From Arenibacter algicola (GTDB lineage Bacteria; Bacteroidota; Bacteroidia; Flavobacteriales; Flavobacteriaceae): 64,000 nt of DNA. The notes beneath the pieces are model-generated. The model worked only from the letters and a program-made list of their open reading frames with translations, ran no database searches and had not been told where the DNA came from. Both the position numbers and the translations under genes were made by a program. The stretch spans positions 1-64,000 of the forward strand of contig NZ_JAHKPO010000014.1 in the NCBI RefSeq assembly GCF_018860365.1. The letters run 5' to 3'. Positions 9,502-18,449 of the stretch are shown here, piece after piece. Every line of letters begins with the position of its first letter. Position 1 is the stretch's first letter.

Positions 9502-9566
9502 ATAAGCAGCCATTTCCTTCTAAGGGAAAAAGGTTTGTCTTAATTAAAGATATTTCAGGGGTACTC

Positions 9567-10415
9567 CTAAATTTTAGTTTTTTTGGGTGACTTTATATTT
9601 ATGGATGTGGCAGCGAATAATTCGTGTATTTCCATGCCCTTAAGTTCTTCATCCGCAAAGAAAGGGGAGAGTTTGTCCGCACTATATCTATATATTTTCC
9701 AACGTTTAAAGGTGTATTCAAGAGCTGTTAGGTTTTCTACCCAATCCCCGGAATTTAAATAGGTACATTTGCCTTGTTCACTTTCATAAATCTCTTTTTT
9801 GGGTTGATGGATATGGCCGCAGATAACATAATCATAGTTCTTGTCGATGGCCAATTCCTTTGCGGTATGTTCAAAATTCTGGATAAATCTAACAGCACCC
9901 TTTACGCTGTTTTTAATTCTTTTTGACAAGGAATATTTTTCGCGCCCCAATTTGCCCAAGATCCAGTTAATGGTTCTGTTAAGGAGAATTAATAGACTGT
10001 AACCATGCCTTCCCAGTTTGGCCACCCATTTTGCATTCTGAATGGATATATCAAAGACATCACCGTGAAAGAACCATGCCCTTTTGCCATTTAATTCTAG
10101 ACTCAATTGATCTACGAAATGGATATTACCCAAAGAGGTGCCACAGAACCTTCGAAGCCTTTCATCGTGGTTCCCTACAACGTAATACACTTCGGTTCCG
10201 TTAGCGGCCATTCCCATAATTTTTCTCAGTACTTTTAGGTGTATGGCAGGGAAATATTTCTTGCTAAATTGCCAGACATCAACTATATCTCCGTTTAATA
10301 TTAGTGTTTTAGGGTTTATACTGTTCAAATAGGCCAGTAGTTCATCCGCATGGCAAGCGAACGTTCCTAAATGTACGTCGGAAATAACTGCCAATTCTAT
10401 TTGTCGCTTTTTCAC
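9567..10415 (-). CDS. Metallophosphoesterase, UDP-2,3-diacylglucosamine diphosphatase (LpxH) type
   Basis: A calcineurin-like phosphoesterase of 282 residues with the full metal-binding set: SDVHLG (about 13-18), NGDIVD, GNHDERLRRF, FFHGDVFD and CGHIHQPKK. In this phylum such proteins are annotated as LpxH, which hydrolyses UDP-2,3-diacylglucosamine to lipid X in lipid A synthesis at the inner face of the inner membrane. The GNHDERLR motif fits LpxH-like enzymes, but LpxH2 and LpxG relatives are hard to separate by eye. It stands alone, divergent from aroC. Confidence 0.8.
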   Translation of the reverse strand: MKKRQIELAVISDVHLGTFACHADELLAYLNSINPKTLILNGDIVDVWQFSKKYFPAIHLKVLRKIMGMAANGTEVYYVVGNHDERLRRFCGTSLGNIHFVDQLSLELNGKRAWFFHGDVFDISIQNAKWVAKLGRHGYSLLILLNRTINWILGKLGREKYSLSKRIKNSVKGAVRFIQNFEHTAKELAIDKNYDYVICGHIHQPKKEIYESEQGKCTYLNSGDWVENLTALEYTFKRWKIYRYSADKLSPFFADEELKGMEIHELFAATSINIKSPKKTKI

Positions 10416-10576
10416 GGAGGTGGAATTTTCTCAAATTAAACCTTTGGATTTAAATTTATGGTGAAGGTAAAATCAATTTAGGATAAGGAAATAGTTAAGT
10501 TTACATTAAGTAGGTCCAATTCTGTTTTAATTTGCAATAAGCAAGTTTTCTATTTTCGTATCTCTTTTTTAAGATT

Positions 10577-10584
10577 TACCTTTG
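10577..10584 (+). promoter_or_regulatory. Probable -7 element of the aroC promoter
   Basis: TACCTTTG fits TAnnTTTG and lies about 60 bases before the aroC start. No good TTG -33 element is present at the usual distance, so support is moderate. Confidence 0.4.
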
Positions 10585-10644
10585 GATCTTTGAGTTGAAA
10601 TGATTCTTTAAACCATTTCATAACCACAATTTTTAATTACAAAC

Positions 10645-11709
10645 ATGGCAGGAAATACTTTTGGAACCCTTTTTAAACTATCTACGTTTGGAGAATCGCA
10701 CGGTGTGGCCATAGGCGGCGTACTGGATGGATGTCCGGCAGGAATTGAATTGAATCTGGAGGCCATTCAGGAAGATCTGAACAGACGTAAACCAGGTCAG
10801 TCGGCCATCGTTACCCAACGTAAGGAGCCTGATACCGTGGAGTTTTACTCCGGGATTTTTGAAGGGAAGACCACAGGGACACCTATAGGGTTTGCCATAC
10901 ACAATACCAATCAGAAATCACATGATTATTCACATATAAAGGACTCTTACAGACCTTCGCATGCCGATTATGTATACGACCAAAAATATGGTTTCAGGGA
11001 TTATCGCGGAGGAGGAAGAAGTTCGGCCAGGGAAACTGCCAGTAGGGTAGTTGCTGGCGCTATTGCCAAACAATTCTTGGGCGATATGAAAATAAACGCC
11101 TATGTTTCCCAGGTGGGCGAGTTAAGCTTGAACAAAAGTTACCAGGAACTCGATTTTTCTTTGATCGAATCCAACCCGGTACGATGTCCGGATACCGCCA
11201 CTGCAGCTAAAATGGAAGATTACATCAAAAAAATAAAAAAAGAAGGCGATACCATAGGTGGGGTTATTACCTGCGTTATCCAAAATGTTCCAATAGGCTT
11301 GGGAGAACCTGTTTTTGATAAGCTGCATGCCGAATTGGGTAAAGCTATGCTTTCCATCAATGCTGTAAAAGGCTTTGAGTACGGTAGCGGATTTGAAGGA
11401 GTAAAGATGAAGGGGAGTGCACATAACGATCAGTTTAATACCGACGGTACTACCAAGACCAATCATAGTGGCGGTATTCAAGGTGGTATCAGCAACGGTA
11501 TGGATATTTACTTCAATATTGCCTTTAAGCCCGTTGCTACTGTTATTCAGGCCTATGATACCATAGATAAGGAAGGGAATAAAGTAACCACCCAAGGTAA
11601 AGGTAGGCACGACCCATGTGTAGTGCCCAGGGCGGTACCAATTGTGGAGGCAATGGCCGCCTTGGTTATGGCAGATTATGCATTGTTGAATAGGACCATT
11701 AAATTATAG
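10645..11709 (+). CDS. aroC: Chorismate synthase
   Basis: AroC converts 5-enolpyruvylshikimate-3-phosphate to chorismate, the last step of the shikimate pathway, using reduced FMN as a catalyst. The 354-residue protein begins [20 protein letters not shown], which contains the conserved family signature and the catalytic His, and has [14 protein letters not shown], the Arg-rich [14 protein letters not shown] motif, and the C-terminal [18 protein letters not shown] segment. Length is standard. It is monocistronic or starts a unit with the symporter 63 bases downstream; no other aro gene is nearby. Confidence 0.97.
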   Translation: MAGNTFGTLFKLSTFGESHGVAIGGVLDGCPAGIELNLEAIQEDLNRRKPGQSAIVTQRKEPDTVEFYSGIFEGKTTGTPIGFAIHNTNQKSHDYSHIKDSYRPSHADYVYDQKYGFRDYRGGGRSSARETASRVVAGAIAKQFLGDMKINAYVSQVGELSLNKSYQELDFSLIESNPVRCPDTATAAKMEDYIKKIKKEGDTIGGVITCVIQNVPIGLGEPVFDKLHAELGKAMLSINAVKGFEYGSGFEGVKMKGSAHNDQFNTDGTTKTNHSGGIQGGISNGMDIYFNIAFKPVATVIQAYDTIDKEGNKVTTQGKGRHDPCVVPRAVPIVEAMAALVMADYALLNRTIKL

Positions 11710-11772
11710 CGTTATATTTTTTGGTGCTTTGCACCACAAAATACTATCTTTCCAATCTAAATCATTGTTTTT

Positions 11773-13080
11773 ATGAGGAAGTTGGAATTGCACTGGCAAA
11801 TTATTTTGGGAATGGTGGGCGGAGTTCTTTTTGCTTTGGCCATGGTACAATTCGATTGGGGCCCCAAAATTGTCTCGGATTGGATTAAACCCTTTGGGAA
11901 TATTTTTATCAATTCTCTAAAGCTTATTGCAGTTCCATTAATATTGGCTTCCCTCATCAAGGGAGTTTCCGATCTAAAGGATATTTCCAAACTTTCAAAA
12001 ATGGGAGGGAGGACTATCGGAATTTACCTTATAACTACTATTATTGCCGTTTCCATCGGACTTACCATAGTGAATATCATAAAACCTGGATCCTCCATTT
12101 CAGAGGAGACTAGGAACGAATTGGTGGAAAACTACAAGGGTGATGCCGATTCCAAAATATCCCAGGCCAACCAACAAAAAGAGTCAGGGCCGCTACAGGC
12201 CTTGGAAGACTTGGTCCCCAGTAATATTTTTAGTGCCGCCAGCGATAACGGAAATATGTTGCAGGTTATCTTTTTTGCAATCTTTTTCGGGATAGGGTTA
12301 ATCCTGATACCGGCAGAGCAGGCCGATCCGGTAAAGAAATTTTTTGATGGCTTCAATGAGGTAATTCTAAAGTTGATAGATTTGATTATGCTGGCCGCTC
12401 CCTACGGCGTTTTTGCCTTATTGGCCGCTTTAGTGGTGGAGTCTCCCAGTTTAGATCTATTTAAGGCACTTGGATGGTATTCGATAAGTGTACTATTGGG
12501 CTTGATTTTAATGATAGGCGTTTATGTTTTGTTTGTTTGGATTTTTACAAAACGCAAACCATCATTTTTTATAAATGGAATTTCCCCGGCACAATTATTG
12601 GCATTTTCTACCAGTTCCAGTGCCGCCACACTACCTGTGACCATGGAAAGGGTAGAGGAGCATTTAGGGGTTGAAGAAGAGGTTGCCAGTTTTGTATTGC
12701 CCATTGGGGCTACTATAAACATGGACGGTACCAGTCTTTATCAAGCTGTTGCAGCGGTGTTCATTGCGCAGGCCTTTGGAATGGATCTTAGTTTTGGTGC
12801 GCAATTGGGAATTATAGTTACCGCCACCCTGGCCTCTATAGGTAGTGCCGCTGTACCGGGAGCAGGGATGGTGATGCTCGTTATTGTTTTGGCTCAAGCT
12901 GGAATTCCAGAAGCGGGACTGGCATTGATCTTTGCTGTAGATAGGCCTTTGGATATGTGCAGAACGGTAGTTAATGTTACCGGGGATGCCGCGGTATCCA
13001 TGATGGTGGCAAAGTCTGTGGATAAATTAGGGGAACCTAAGGTAAAGGAATGGAGCGATCATTATAAGCCCTCAAAATAA
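11773..13080 (+). CDS. Dicarboxylate/amino acid:cation symporter (DAACS family)
   Basis: A glutamate/aspartate- or C4-dicarboxylate-type symporter of 435 residues with about eight transmembrane helices and two re-entrant loops. The diagnostic serine-rich loop is present (STSSSAATLPVTMERVEE), as are NMDGTSLYQAVAAVFIAQ and the C-terminal segment AVDRPLDMCRTVVNVTGD, whose Asp and Asn residues bind substrate and sodium in GltPh-like structures. The periplasmic stretch between helices 3 and 4 is long and charged (about residues 110-140). Substrate preference cannot be assigned. It follows aroC on the same strand. Confidence 0.93.
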   Translation: MRKLELHWQIILGMVGGVLFALAMVQFDWGPKIVSDWIKPFGNIFINSLKLIAVPLILASLIKGVSDLKDISKLSKMGGRTIGIYLITTIIAVSIGLTIVNIIKPGSSISEETRNELVENYKGDADSKISQANQQKESGPLQALEDLVPSNIFSAASDNGNMLQVIFFAIFFGIGLILIPAEQADPVKKFFDGFNEVILKLIDLIMLAAPYGVFALLAALVVESPSLDLFKALGWYSISVLLGLILMIGVYVLFVWIFTKRKPSFFINGISPAQLLAFSTSSSAATLPVTMERVEEHLGVEEEVASFVLPIGATINMDGTSLYQAVAAVFIAQAFGMDLSFGAQLGIIVTATLASIGSAAVPGAGMVMLVIVLAQAGIPEAGLALIFAVDRPLDMCRTVVNVTGDAAVSMMVAKSVDKLGEPKVKEWSDHYKPSK

Positions 13081-13190
13081 TTCATTGCCTTTTAATTTTT
13101 GGCGGTGCAACTTATTGGTGGCCCACTTACTTATTAAAGGTTCAGTTTTTCAAGGGTGCTCCATGGTCTTATATTTATAGTTAGGGTTTT

Positions 13191-14363
13191 ATGATAAAAG
13201 AACGAAGTCAGCAGGAAATTATCAGTCAATTTCCCAATGTATTTGCAATTGATGCCAACCTGGACAGGTTGGTAAAAAAAATTGAATTACTTACCTATTT
13301 AAATCCTTTAAATATTGAAAAGGAAAAACATCGGTTTTTTTCATCCAAGTTCGTAGATGAACCCATATTTAAGTATAAAAAACTACAATTCGACCCTTAT
13401 AAACTAAACCGTTTGTTCTTCTCCCAGCGCTTGGAGCGCATAAAGGATGAACAGATAAGGAAATTTTATCAGGAAGTAGTGTATTACTATGCCAATATGA
13501 TACAGTGTATCGAGACCATTGGCCAAAACAAAAAGTTTTATTACAATTCCCTTAGGGTTTACGGTACTCCCACGGAGAAAGATGTACAGAATGCCAGGTT
13601 TATTCTTCATTTGGCTGATGAGCGGGATACCGAGGACATGGAAAAAATATATACCCCGGAAGACGCAAAGGTTTATTTTGAAGAGTTTGTACAACAATAT
13701 AATTTCCCTCTAAACATTTCCTTTTCCAATAGTATTGCTGCTGATGCTATGGTGAGCAATAATACCCAATCTCTCCTAATCAAGAAAAATACCACCTTTA
13801 GCAGAAACCAATTACTTACTTTGGCCAATCATGAAATTGGAGTGCATTTGGTAACTACCTATAATGGCATGTTGCAACCTTTAAAAGTCTTTTCCAATGG
13901 TTTTCCAAAAAACGTGGAAACCCAAGAGGGCCTAGCGGTATTTAGTGAATATATGAGTGGGGCCCTAAGTTTAAAAAGATTAAAGGAGTTGGCCTACAGA
14001 GTCTTGGCTTCTGACAGTTTAATAAAAGGATATAGTTTTTCGGACACCTTCGACATGCTGCACGGGCAGTACAAGCTGGACCGGAACAAAGCCTTTACCA
14101 TAACTATGCGGGTCCACAGGGGAGGCGGATTTACCAAGGACCGCCTGTATCTAAGTGGATTGAAAAAGATTTATAAAAGACATAAAAATGGCATGTCCAT
14201 GGATACTTTATTAACAGGTAAGGTTACTATGGAATCTGAGGCCACTATAAACCGTTTTAAGGACTTGGGCTTGGCAAATGATCTAACACATACCAATATG
14301 GCTTTTGAGCGCAATTGCAATAAGAATAGTACCTTGGATTTTATATTGGACAACTTGAAATAA
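13191..14363 (+). CDS. QEGLA-motif metallopeptidase-like protein (DUF1704)
   Basis: A 390-residue soluble protein of the family labelled 'flavohemoglobin expression-modulating QEGLA motif protein'. The QEGLA motif is at 245-249 (VETQEGLAVFSEY). Upstream is a gluzincin-like HExxxH at 214-219 (NHEIGVH), so His214, His219 and Glu246 could form a zinc site with Glu215 as the base. From established knowledge, the eukaryotic proteins with this domain (MATCAP/KIAA0895) are tubulin tyrosine carboxypeptidases; the bacterial substrate is unknown. The N-terminal 130 residues are helical and charged. No signal peptide is seen, so it should be cytosolic. Confidence 0.85.
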   Translation: MIKERSQQEIISQFPNVFAIDANLDRLVKKIELLTYLNPLNIEKEKHRFFSSKFVDEPIFKYKKLQFDPYKLNRLFFSQRLERIKDEQIRKFYQEVVYYYANMIQCIETIGQNKKFYYNSLRVYGTPTEKDVQNARFILHLADERDTEDMEKIYTPEDAKVYFEEFVQQYNFPLNISFSNSIAADAMVSNNTQSLLIKKNTTFSRNQLLTLANHEIGVHLVTTYNGMLQPLKVFSNGFPKNVETQEGLAVFSEYMSGALSLKRLKELAYRVLASDSLIKGYSFSDTFDMLHGQYKLDRNKAFTITMRVHRGGGFTKDRLYLSGLKKIYKRHKNGMSMDTLLTGKVTMESEATINRFKDLGLANDLTHTNMAFERNCNKNSTLDFILDNLK

Positions 14364-14471
14364 GTGATAGGGTACTTCTATTTACTTTTGTTTGGATGCG
14401 TAGACCTGGTGTGGTATATGGGGGTAATTGAAGAAGTTTATGTATTAAGGTTAAATTATTTTAAATAGCCC

Positions 14472-14503
14472 TTGGAATAATAACTTAGATTTTGATATCT
14501 TTG
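14472..14503 (+). promoter_or_regulatory. Bacteroidota-type promoter for the 57-residue membrane protein
   Basis: TTG at 14472-14474, a 21-base spacer and TATCTTTG at 14496-14503 fit the TTG / TAnnTTTG consensus of this phylum closely. The start codon is 27 bases downstream of the -7 element. Confidence 0.7.
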
Positions 14504-14530
14504 TACCACCATTAAAAAAACATAGCAATC

Positions 14531-14704
14531 ATGTTCGATTTTGACCAATATTTAGGGTTTTTAGCATTTTTGACCATCTTGACCATCGGGTTTTGGTTGA
14601 TGATTTTTTTGTTGACTTTTGTTATTCCCTACTGGATAGGAGGTGCAATCCTGGAAATATTGAAAGAAAAGCGCGAAGCTAAAAAAGCAAAACGTAACCA
14701 ATAG
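14531..14704 (+). CDS. Small membrane protein, 57 residues
   Basis: MFDFDQYLGFLAFLTILTIG starts a single long hydrophobic stretch (about residues 8-42), ending in a strongly basic, Lys/Glu/Arg-rich tail (LKEKREAKKAKRNQ). It has its own good promoter upstream and a strong terminator right after the stop codon, so it is probably a real monocistronic gene despite its size. I do not recognise a family. It could be a single-pass inner-membrane microprotein with a cytosolic tail. Confidence 0.7.
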   Translation: MFDFDQYLGFLAFLTILTIGFWLMIFLLTFVIPYWIGGAILEILKEKREAKKAKRNQ

Positions 14705-14727
14705 GGATACGACGATATACTGTAAAT

Positions 14728-14755
14728 AAAAAGGGAGCCCAATGGCTCCCTTTTT
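14728..14755. terminator. Bidirectional intrinsic terminator
   Basis: AAAAAGGGAGCC and GGCTCCCTTTTT pair around a 4-base loop (CAAT) and serve the converging small membrane protein gene and the TonB-type receptor gene. Confidence 0.9.
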
Positions 14756-14775
14756 ATGTTTAGGGGTTCTAATAT

Positions 14776-17286
14776 TTACCCTTCGAAGTCCATATCTTCC
14801 CCACCGCCACTTCTGCCTTGCCTACTTCTATCATTTTTGTTTTGGGGTTGGTTGAACCTGTATTGAAACGACAAGGTAATTTGCCTTTCCCTAAATTGAA
14901 ATTCACTATAGGTAGCTACATTCTCTGTTCTGGTATCGCTTCTACGTTTTCTAGAATTGAATATGTCCCCTACGTTCAAAGTCAGTGAGCCTTTATCCTT
15001 TAGAATATCCTTACTCAAGCCAAGGTCTGAACTTAACATACCCTTGTTAGTGTTTTGAGCATCTTCGGAAGGACCCATATAAAAGAAATTGGTCTGAAAA
15101 TCGATTTTTCCGGGCAATGGTATTTTAGCGCTAAAGCGGGTAAACCAGGAGAAGTTGTTGGCATCAAAATTTTGAACTATTTCTTCATTTTGACTGTTGA
15201 TATAGGTGAAATCTCCTTGAAGATCCCTTTGAAAAGCATTGACATTCCATGTTAATCTCCAATTTCTTTTTGGGGTATACGTCGTGGTAAACTCCATGCC
15301 ATATCGATCTTCAGTAGCTAGATTTATAGGGCTTCGTACCTGTACGGGTACTACAATAGGGTTCTGTGGGTCGTCCGGATTTTCAATGGTTACGAAGTCG
15401 CCCGTCTCCCTGGAAACAAATTGAAATACTCCAGTAGATCTGTTAAAGTATCCGGAGGTAGTAAAAGTAAACTTATCCCATCTTTTCAAATATCCCAAAT
15501 CGTACGCATCTGTAAAAGTAGGGTCCAAATCCGCATTTCCTTGAAAAAGATTGGTGTTGCTGGATCTGGAAGGGAATGGGTTGATAAACCTTGATCGCGG
15601 TCTTCTAAGTCTTTTGCTATAGCTTAAGGTAACTTGTTCCTTCTCGGAGAATTCATAGCCCAGGAATATGGATGGGAACCAATTTACATAGTCCTTATTG
15701 GTAAGTTCGTTAGAGTTGACCAGTTCGATCCCGATATCGGAAGCCTCCATTCTCAATCCGCCTAGAATACTGAATTTGTTAAATTTAGACCCCAATTGGG
15801 TATAGGCCGCATTTACGTACTCCTTATAATTTAATTCATTGCTGAAGTTAGGGTCGCTATTGAATCCCCCATCTTGTTGTTCGATACCAAAATCAAAATC
15901 GGTATTGTTATTGTTGAAGGTCCCGCGATACCCAATTTCAAATTGGGACTGATTATCCTTTCCAAAGGGAAGTACATAATCCATCTGCACCAATTGGGAT
16001 ATCTGTGTTTGGTCATCTATGGTCCTTTCGGTATCCAAAGCAATATTATCCCCTAGGATGACCTCCTCGATAATCGAATTTTCATTGTCAATTCCCTTTG
16101 AGTACTGGTAGTCGAAGGTAAGGATATGTCCTTCCCTTTCAAATTTCTTTTGGTAATTCAATGAGTATTGAACCTCCTCCTCAAACTCGTCCTCAGTGGT
16201 AAATCGGTTTCTTTGGATGGTTGGGGTTCTATTGGCATCAAAATTGGAAAAATCCACATTCACTGTGTTATCCCCATTAGATTTGCTAAACACAAAAGAA
16301 TTGGTAATGCTGCTGCTTTCATCCAAAAACAGTTCAAAACCAACATTGGTGTTAAAACTTTTGTCCTTTCTTTGGTAATCCCTTACTTCATTCTGATAAC
16401 TCAAGGTGTTGCCGTTACTGTCAAAGTTCTCCTGATCGAACAATGCATTCCCTGGGCCGCTGCGATAACGGTAGGTGGTATTGGTGAAGATATTGAAGTT
16501 GTCCCGTCTTAAATTTAGGCTCAAGGACCCTCCATAAGTCTCTGGATGCCCTGTATAAACATTGACGGATCCGTTTACCCCGGCGGTCTTGCTCTGCTTT
16601 AGAATTATATTCAAAATACCTGCTGTTCCTTCGGCATCATACCTTGCGGAGGGGTTGGTAATTACCTCTACCTTTTCTATGGCATCCGCAGGCAACTGTT
16701 GCAGGGCCTCGGGACTCAGGCCCGACAAGGCCGATGGTTTGCCATTGATAAGGATTCTAACACTTTCGTTTCCCCTGAGACTAATGTTACCTTCCACATC
16801 CACGGAAACCGAAGGTACGTTGCTCAGTACATCGGTTACCGAACCACCTTTCACGGTTAGGTCCGAACCAACGTTATATACTTTTTTATCCAGCCGTAAT
16901 TCTACTGTGGTGCGCTCGCCGACCACTTCTACTTCGGCCAACTGGGCAACGTCTAAGGAAAGACGGATTACGCCAAGGTTGGTGGAAGATCTTAGACTTT
17001 GATTATTTAATTTATAGGATTTATACGAGATGTATTCTACACTGATATTATAGTTTCCAGGAGCTGTCTCAACTTCGAATTGCCCGTTGACATCCGTAAT
17101 CCCACCTGTAACTTTTTCTGGATTTCTAACACTTTGTAATACCAAAGTGGCATATTCCAAGGGTTGATCTGTTTCTTGGTCCAAAACGGTCCCAGTTATT
17201 TTTATCGGTTCTTGCGGGCCTTGGCCCCCTTGTGCATAACCTATTAAAGTGATGAATAATAGTGTAACTGGGAGTAGTTTTTTCAT
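14776..17286 (-). CDS. TonB-dependent receptor-like outer-membrane protein (OMP_b-brl_3 type)
   Basis: An 836-residue outer-membrane transporter. A signal peptide (about 1-20) precedes a CarboxypepD_reg-like domain (about 30-112, ITGTVLDQETDQPLEYATLV), then a plug domain (about 135-235: SVTDVLSNVPSVSVD, ISLRGNESVRILING, IEKVEVITNPSARYDAEG) and a large beta-barrel of the Bacteroidota OMP_b-brl_3 family. The end is a Gln/Arg/Gly-rich tail with no terminal Phe (GGGEDMDFEG), unusual for a barrel that inserts via a C-terminal aromatic signal, although the last strand before it (ITLSFQYRF) supplies one. No clear TonB box is visible. The cargo is unknown. It is the second gene of an operon with the Tyr/Gly-rich protein, 3 bases apart. 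Confidence 0.88.
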   Translation of the reverse strand: MKKLLPVTLLFITLIGYAQGGQGPQEPIKITGTVLDQETDQPLEYATLVLQSVRNPEKVTGGITDVNGQFEVETAPGNYNISVEYISYKSYKLNNQSLRSSTNLGVIRLSLDVAQLAEVEVVGERTTVELRLDKKVYNVGSDLTVKGGSVTDVLSNVPSVSVDVEGNISLRGNESVRILINGKPSALSGLSPEALQQLPADAIEKVEVITNPSARYDAEGTAGILNIILKQSKTAGVNGSVNVYTGHPETYGGSLSLNLRRDNFNIFTNTTYRYRSGPGNALFDQENFDSNGNTLSYQNEVRDYQRKDKSFNTNVGFELFLDESSSITNSFVFSKSNGDNTVNVDFSNFDANRTPTIQRNRFTTEDEFEEEVQYSLNYQKKFEREGHILTFDYQYSKGIDNENSIIEEVILGDNIALDTERTIDDQTQISQLVQMDYVLPFGKDNQSQFEIGYRGTFNNNNTDFDFGIEQQDGGFNSDPNFSNELNYKEYVNAAYTQLGSKFNKFSILGGLRMEASDIGIELVNSNELTNKDYVNWFPSIFLGYEFSEKEQVTLSYSKRLRRPRSRFINPFPSRSSNTNLFQGNADLDPTFTDAYDLGYLKRWDKFTFTTSGYFNRSTGVFQFVSRETGDFVTIENPDDPQNPIVVPVQVRSPINLATEDRYGMEFTTTYTPKRNWRLTWNVNAFQRDLQGDFTYINSQNEEIVQNFDANNFSWFTRFSAKIPLPGKIDFQTNFFYMGPSEDAQNTNKGMLSSDLGLSKDILKDKGSLTLNVGDIFNSRKRRSDTRTENVATYSEFQFRERQITLSFQYRFNQPQNKNDRSRQGRSGGGEDMDFEG

Positions 17287-17289
17287 TTG

Positions 17290-17778
17290 CTATGTTTTGG
17301 ATTTGTTTTTTCTCTTCTTCTTTTTTTCTTTAACCTTTTTAAAACCGCTTTTCTGAAGTTCTACAAAGGCCTCATACTTATCTGCTGGTAATCCTGCCTT
17401 AAGTTCTTCATCTTGCTTTAAAGTGATTTTTTCATAACTTTCCCTCATCTTATCGGCCGGTAGCTCCAGTATCTGCAATTCTATACGTTCCTGCAGGTAT
17501 TTTTTTAAGGTGGTGCTCAAAACAGCTTCCTCAAACGGGTTTAAGCCTAATTTTTCTGTAATGCTCGGCATTTCCTGATCCACAATTTGAGCAGCCGTTA
17601 ATTTTTCCGGTTCCTTAGGCGTTTCCTGTACTTGTGGAATAGTATTGCGCTGTCTACCATATCCTCCGTATCCATATCCATTTCCGTATCCATTACCATA
17701 CCCATATTGGGCACTTAAAAAAGGGAATGATAATACGATCAATAAAAAACTTAAAAATAATTTCTTGTTCGTTTTCAT
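17290..17778 (-). CDS. Secreted Tyr/Gly-repeat protein with basic tail, unknown function
   Basis: A 162-residue protein with a signal peptide ending LSAQ, followed at once by short tandem YGNG/YGYG repeats (about 25-42), a proline-rich linker, a helical middle region (about 58-145: EMPSITEKLGLNPFEEAVLS) and a C-terminus that is almost all Lys and Arg. The helical part, with its many Glu and Lys and a motif like LKQDEELKAGLPADKY, faintly resembles Spy/CpxP-like or other secreted helical sensors of this phylum, but I cannot assign a family. It is the first gene of the operon with the TonB-type receptor and sits behind a palindrome. It may assist or regulate the receptor; this is inference from position only. 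Confidence 0.75.
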   Translation of the reverse strand: MKTNKKLFLSFLLIVLSFPFLSAQYGYGNGYGNGYGYGGYGRQRNTIPQVQETPKEPEKLTAAQIVDQEMPSITEKLGLNPFEEAVLSTTLKKYLQERIELQILELPADKMRESYEKITLKQDEELKAGLPADKYEAFVELQKSGFKKVKEKKKKRKNKSKT

Positions 17779-17802
17779 AATGTCAACTGCTTAGTGGGAT
17801 TC

Positions 17803-17838
17803 CAAAATTAATAGATGGTTTAACCCTTAAGGGTTAAA
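17803..17838 (-). promoter_or_regulatory. Promoter with 20-bp palindromic operator
   Basis: On the minus strand a -7 element TAATTTTG (17810-17803) lies 24 bases before the start of the Tyr/Gly-rich gene. The perfect palindrome TTTAACCCTTAAGGGTTAAA (17819-17838) covers exactly the region where the -33 element would lie and no TTG is present there. This is what a repressor- or activator-controlled promoter looks like. Confidence 0.6.
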
Positions 17839-17960
17839 TGTTTGTTAAAATGAATATTTCAAGAACTGTGCCGTATTGCGGCGGCAATTGCTTTGATTCT
17901 TTGGGAAGTACATAATATAATAATAAATGTTCCTTTTTTCAAATCAGTTTAACTCAGATC

Positions 17961-18305
17961 CTAATTTAAAAGGTCCTTTATTTTTTCGGGAGGTCGTCCA
18001 ACCACCCCTTTGCTGTCCTTGATGACTATGGGGCGTTCTATGAGTTTGGGAAACGCTATCATGGCAGCTATTACTTCATCGTCCGTCATGGATTTTCCCT
18101 TGAATTTTTCTTTCCAAATGGCTTCGTTGGTTCGCACCAACTCCATTGGTGATATACCTAAAATTTTTAGAATGGCTTCGAGTTCTTTTTTGGTAGGTAC
18201 GTTTTCAAGATATTTAATGATCTCGAAGTCTTTTCCCGAATTTTCTAGAATGGCCAATCCTTCTCTGGACTTTCCACATCTGGGGTTGTGATATATTTTA
18301 ATCAT
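17961..18305 (-). CDS. arsC: ArsC family arsenate reductase (glutaredoxin-coupled type)
   Basis: A 114-residue cytosolic protein with the catalytic Cys10 in HNPRCGKSREGL. Three arginines that bind the oxyanion in plasmid R773 ArsC have counterparts here (LVRTNEAIW, LIERPIVI, VVGRPPEKI). It should reduce arsenate to arsenite using glutaredoxin/glutathione-type thiols. No arsR, acr3 or other arsenic gene is adjacent, so it may be a housekeeping ArsC/Spx-family reductase rather than part of a resistance operon. Confidence 0.85.
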   Translation of the reverse strand: MIKIYHNPRCGKSREGLAILENSGKDFEIIKYLENVPTKKELEAILKILGISPMELVRTNEAIWKEKFKGKSMTDDEVIAAMIAFPKLIERPIVIKDSKGVVGRPPEKIKDLLN

Positions 18306-18449
18306 ATTTATTGGATTTTAAGTTTCGTGGCCAAAAATCTCCGGTCTCCTAATGGTCATGATACATGATAATAATCTTCAAAACAGGTACCCGAAACTTT
18401 CTAGCCTTATCCATTAACAATTTTACAGGTTGTAATATGGAGTCATGGT

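Noticed and set aside
17961-18305. Arsenic resistance operon
   Set aside because: Only the ArsC-like gene is present; no arsR, arsB or acr3 gene lies alongside it.
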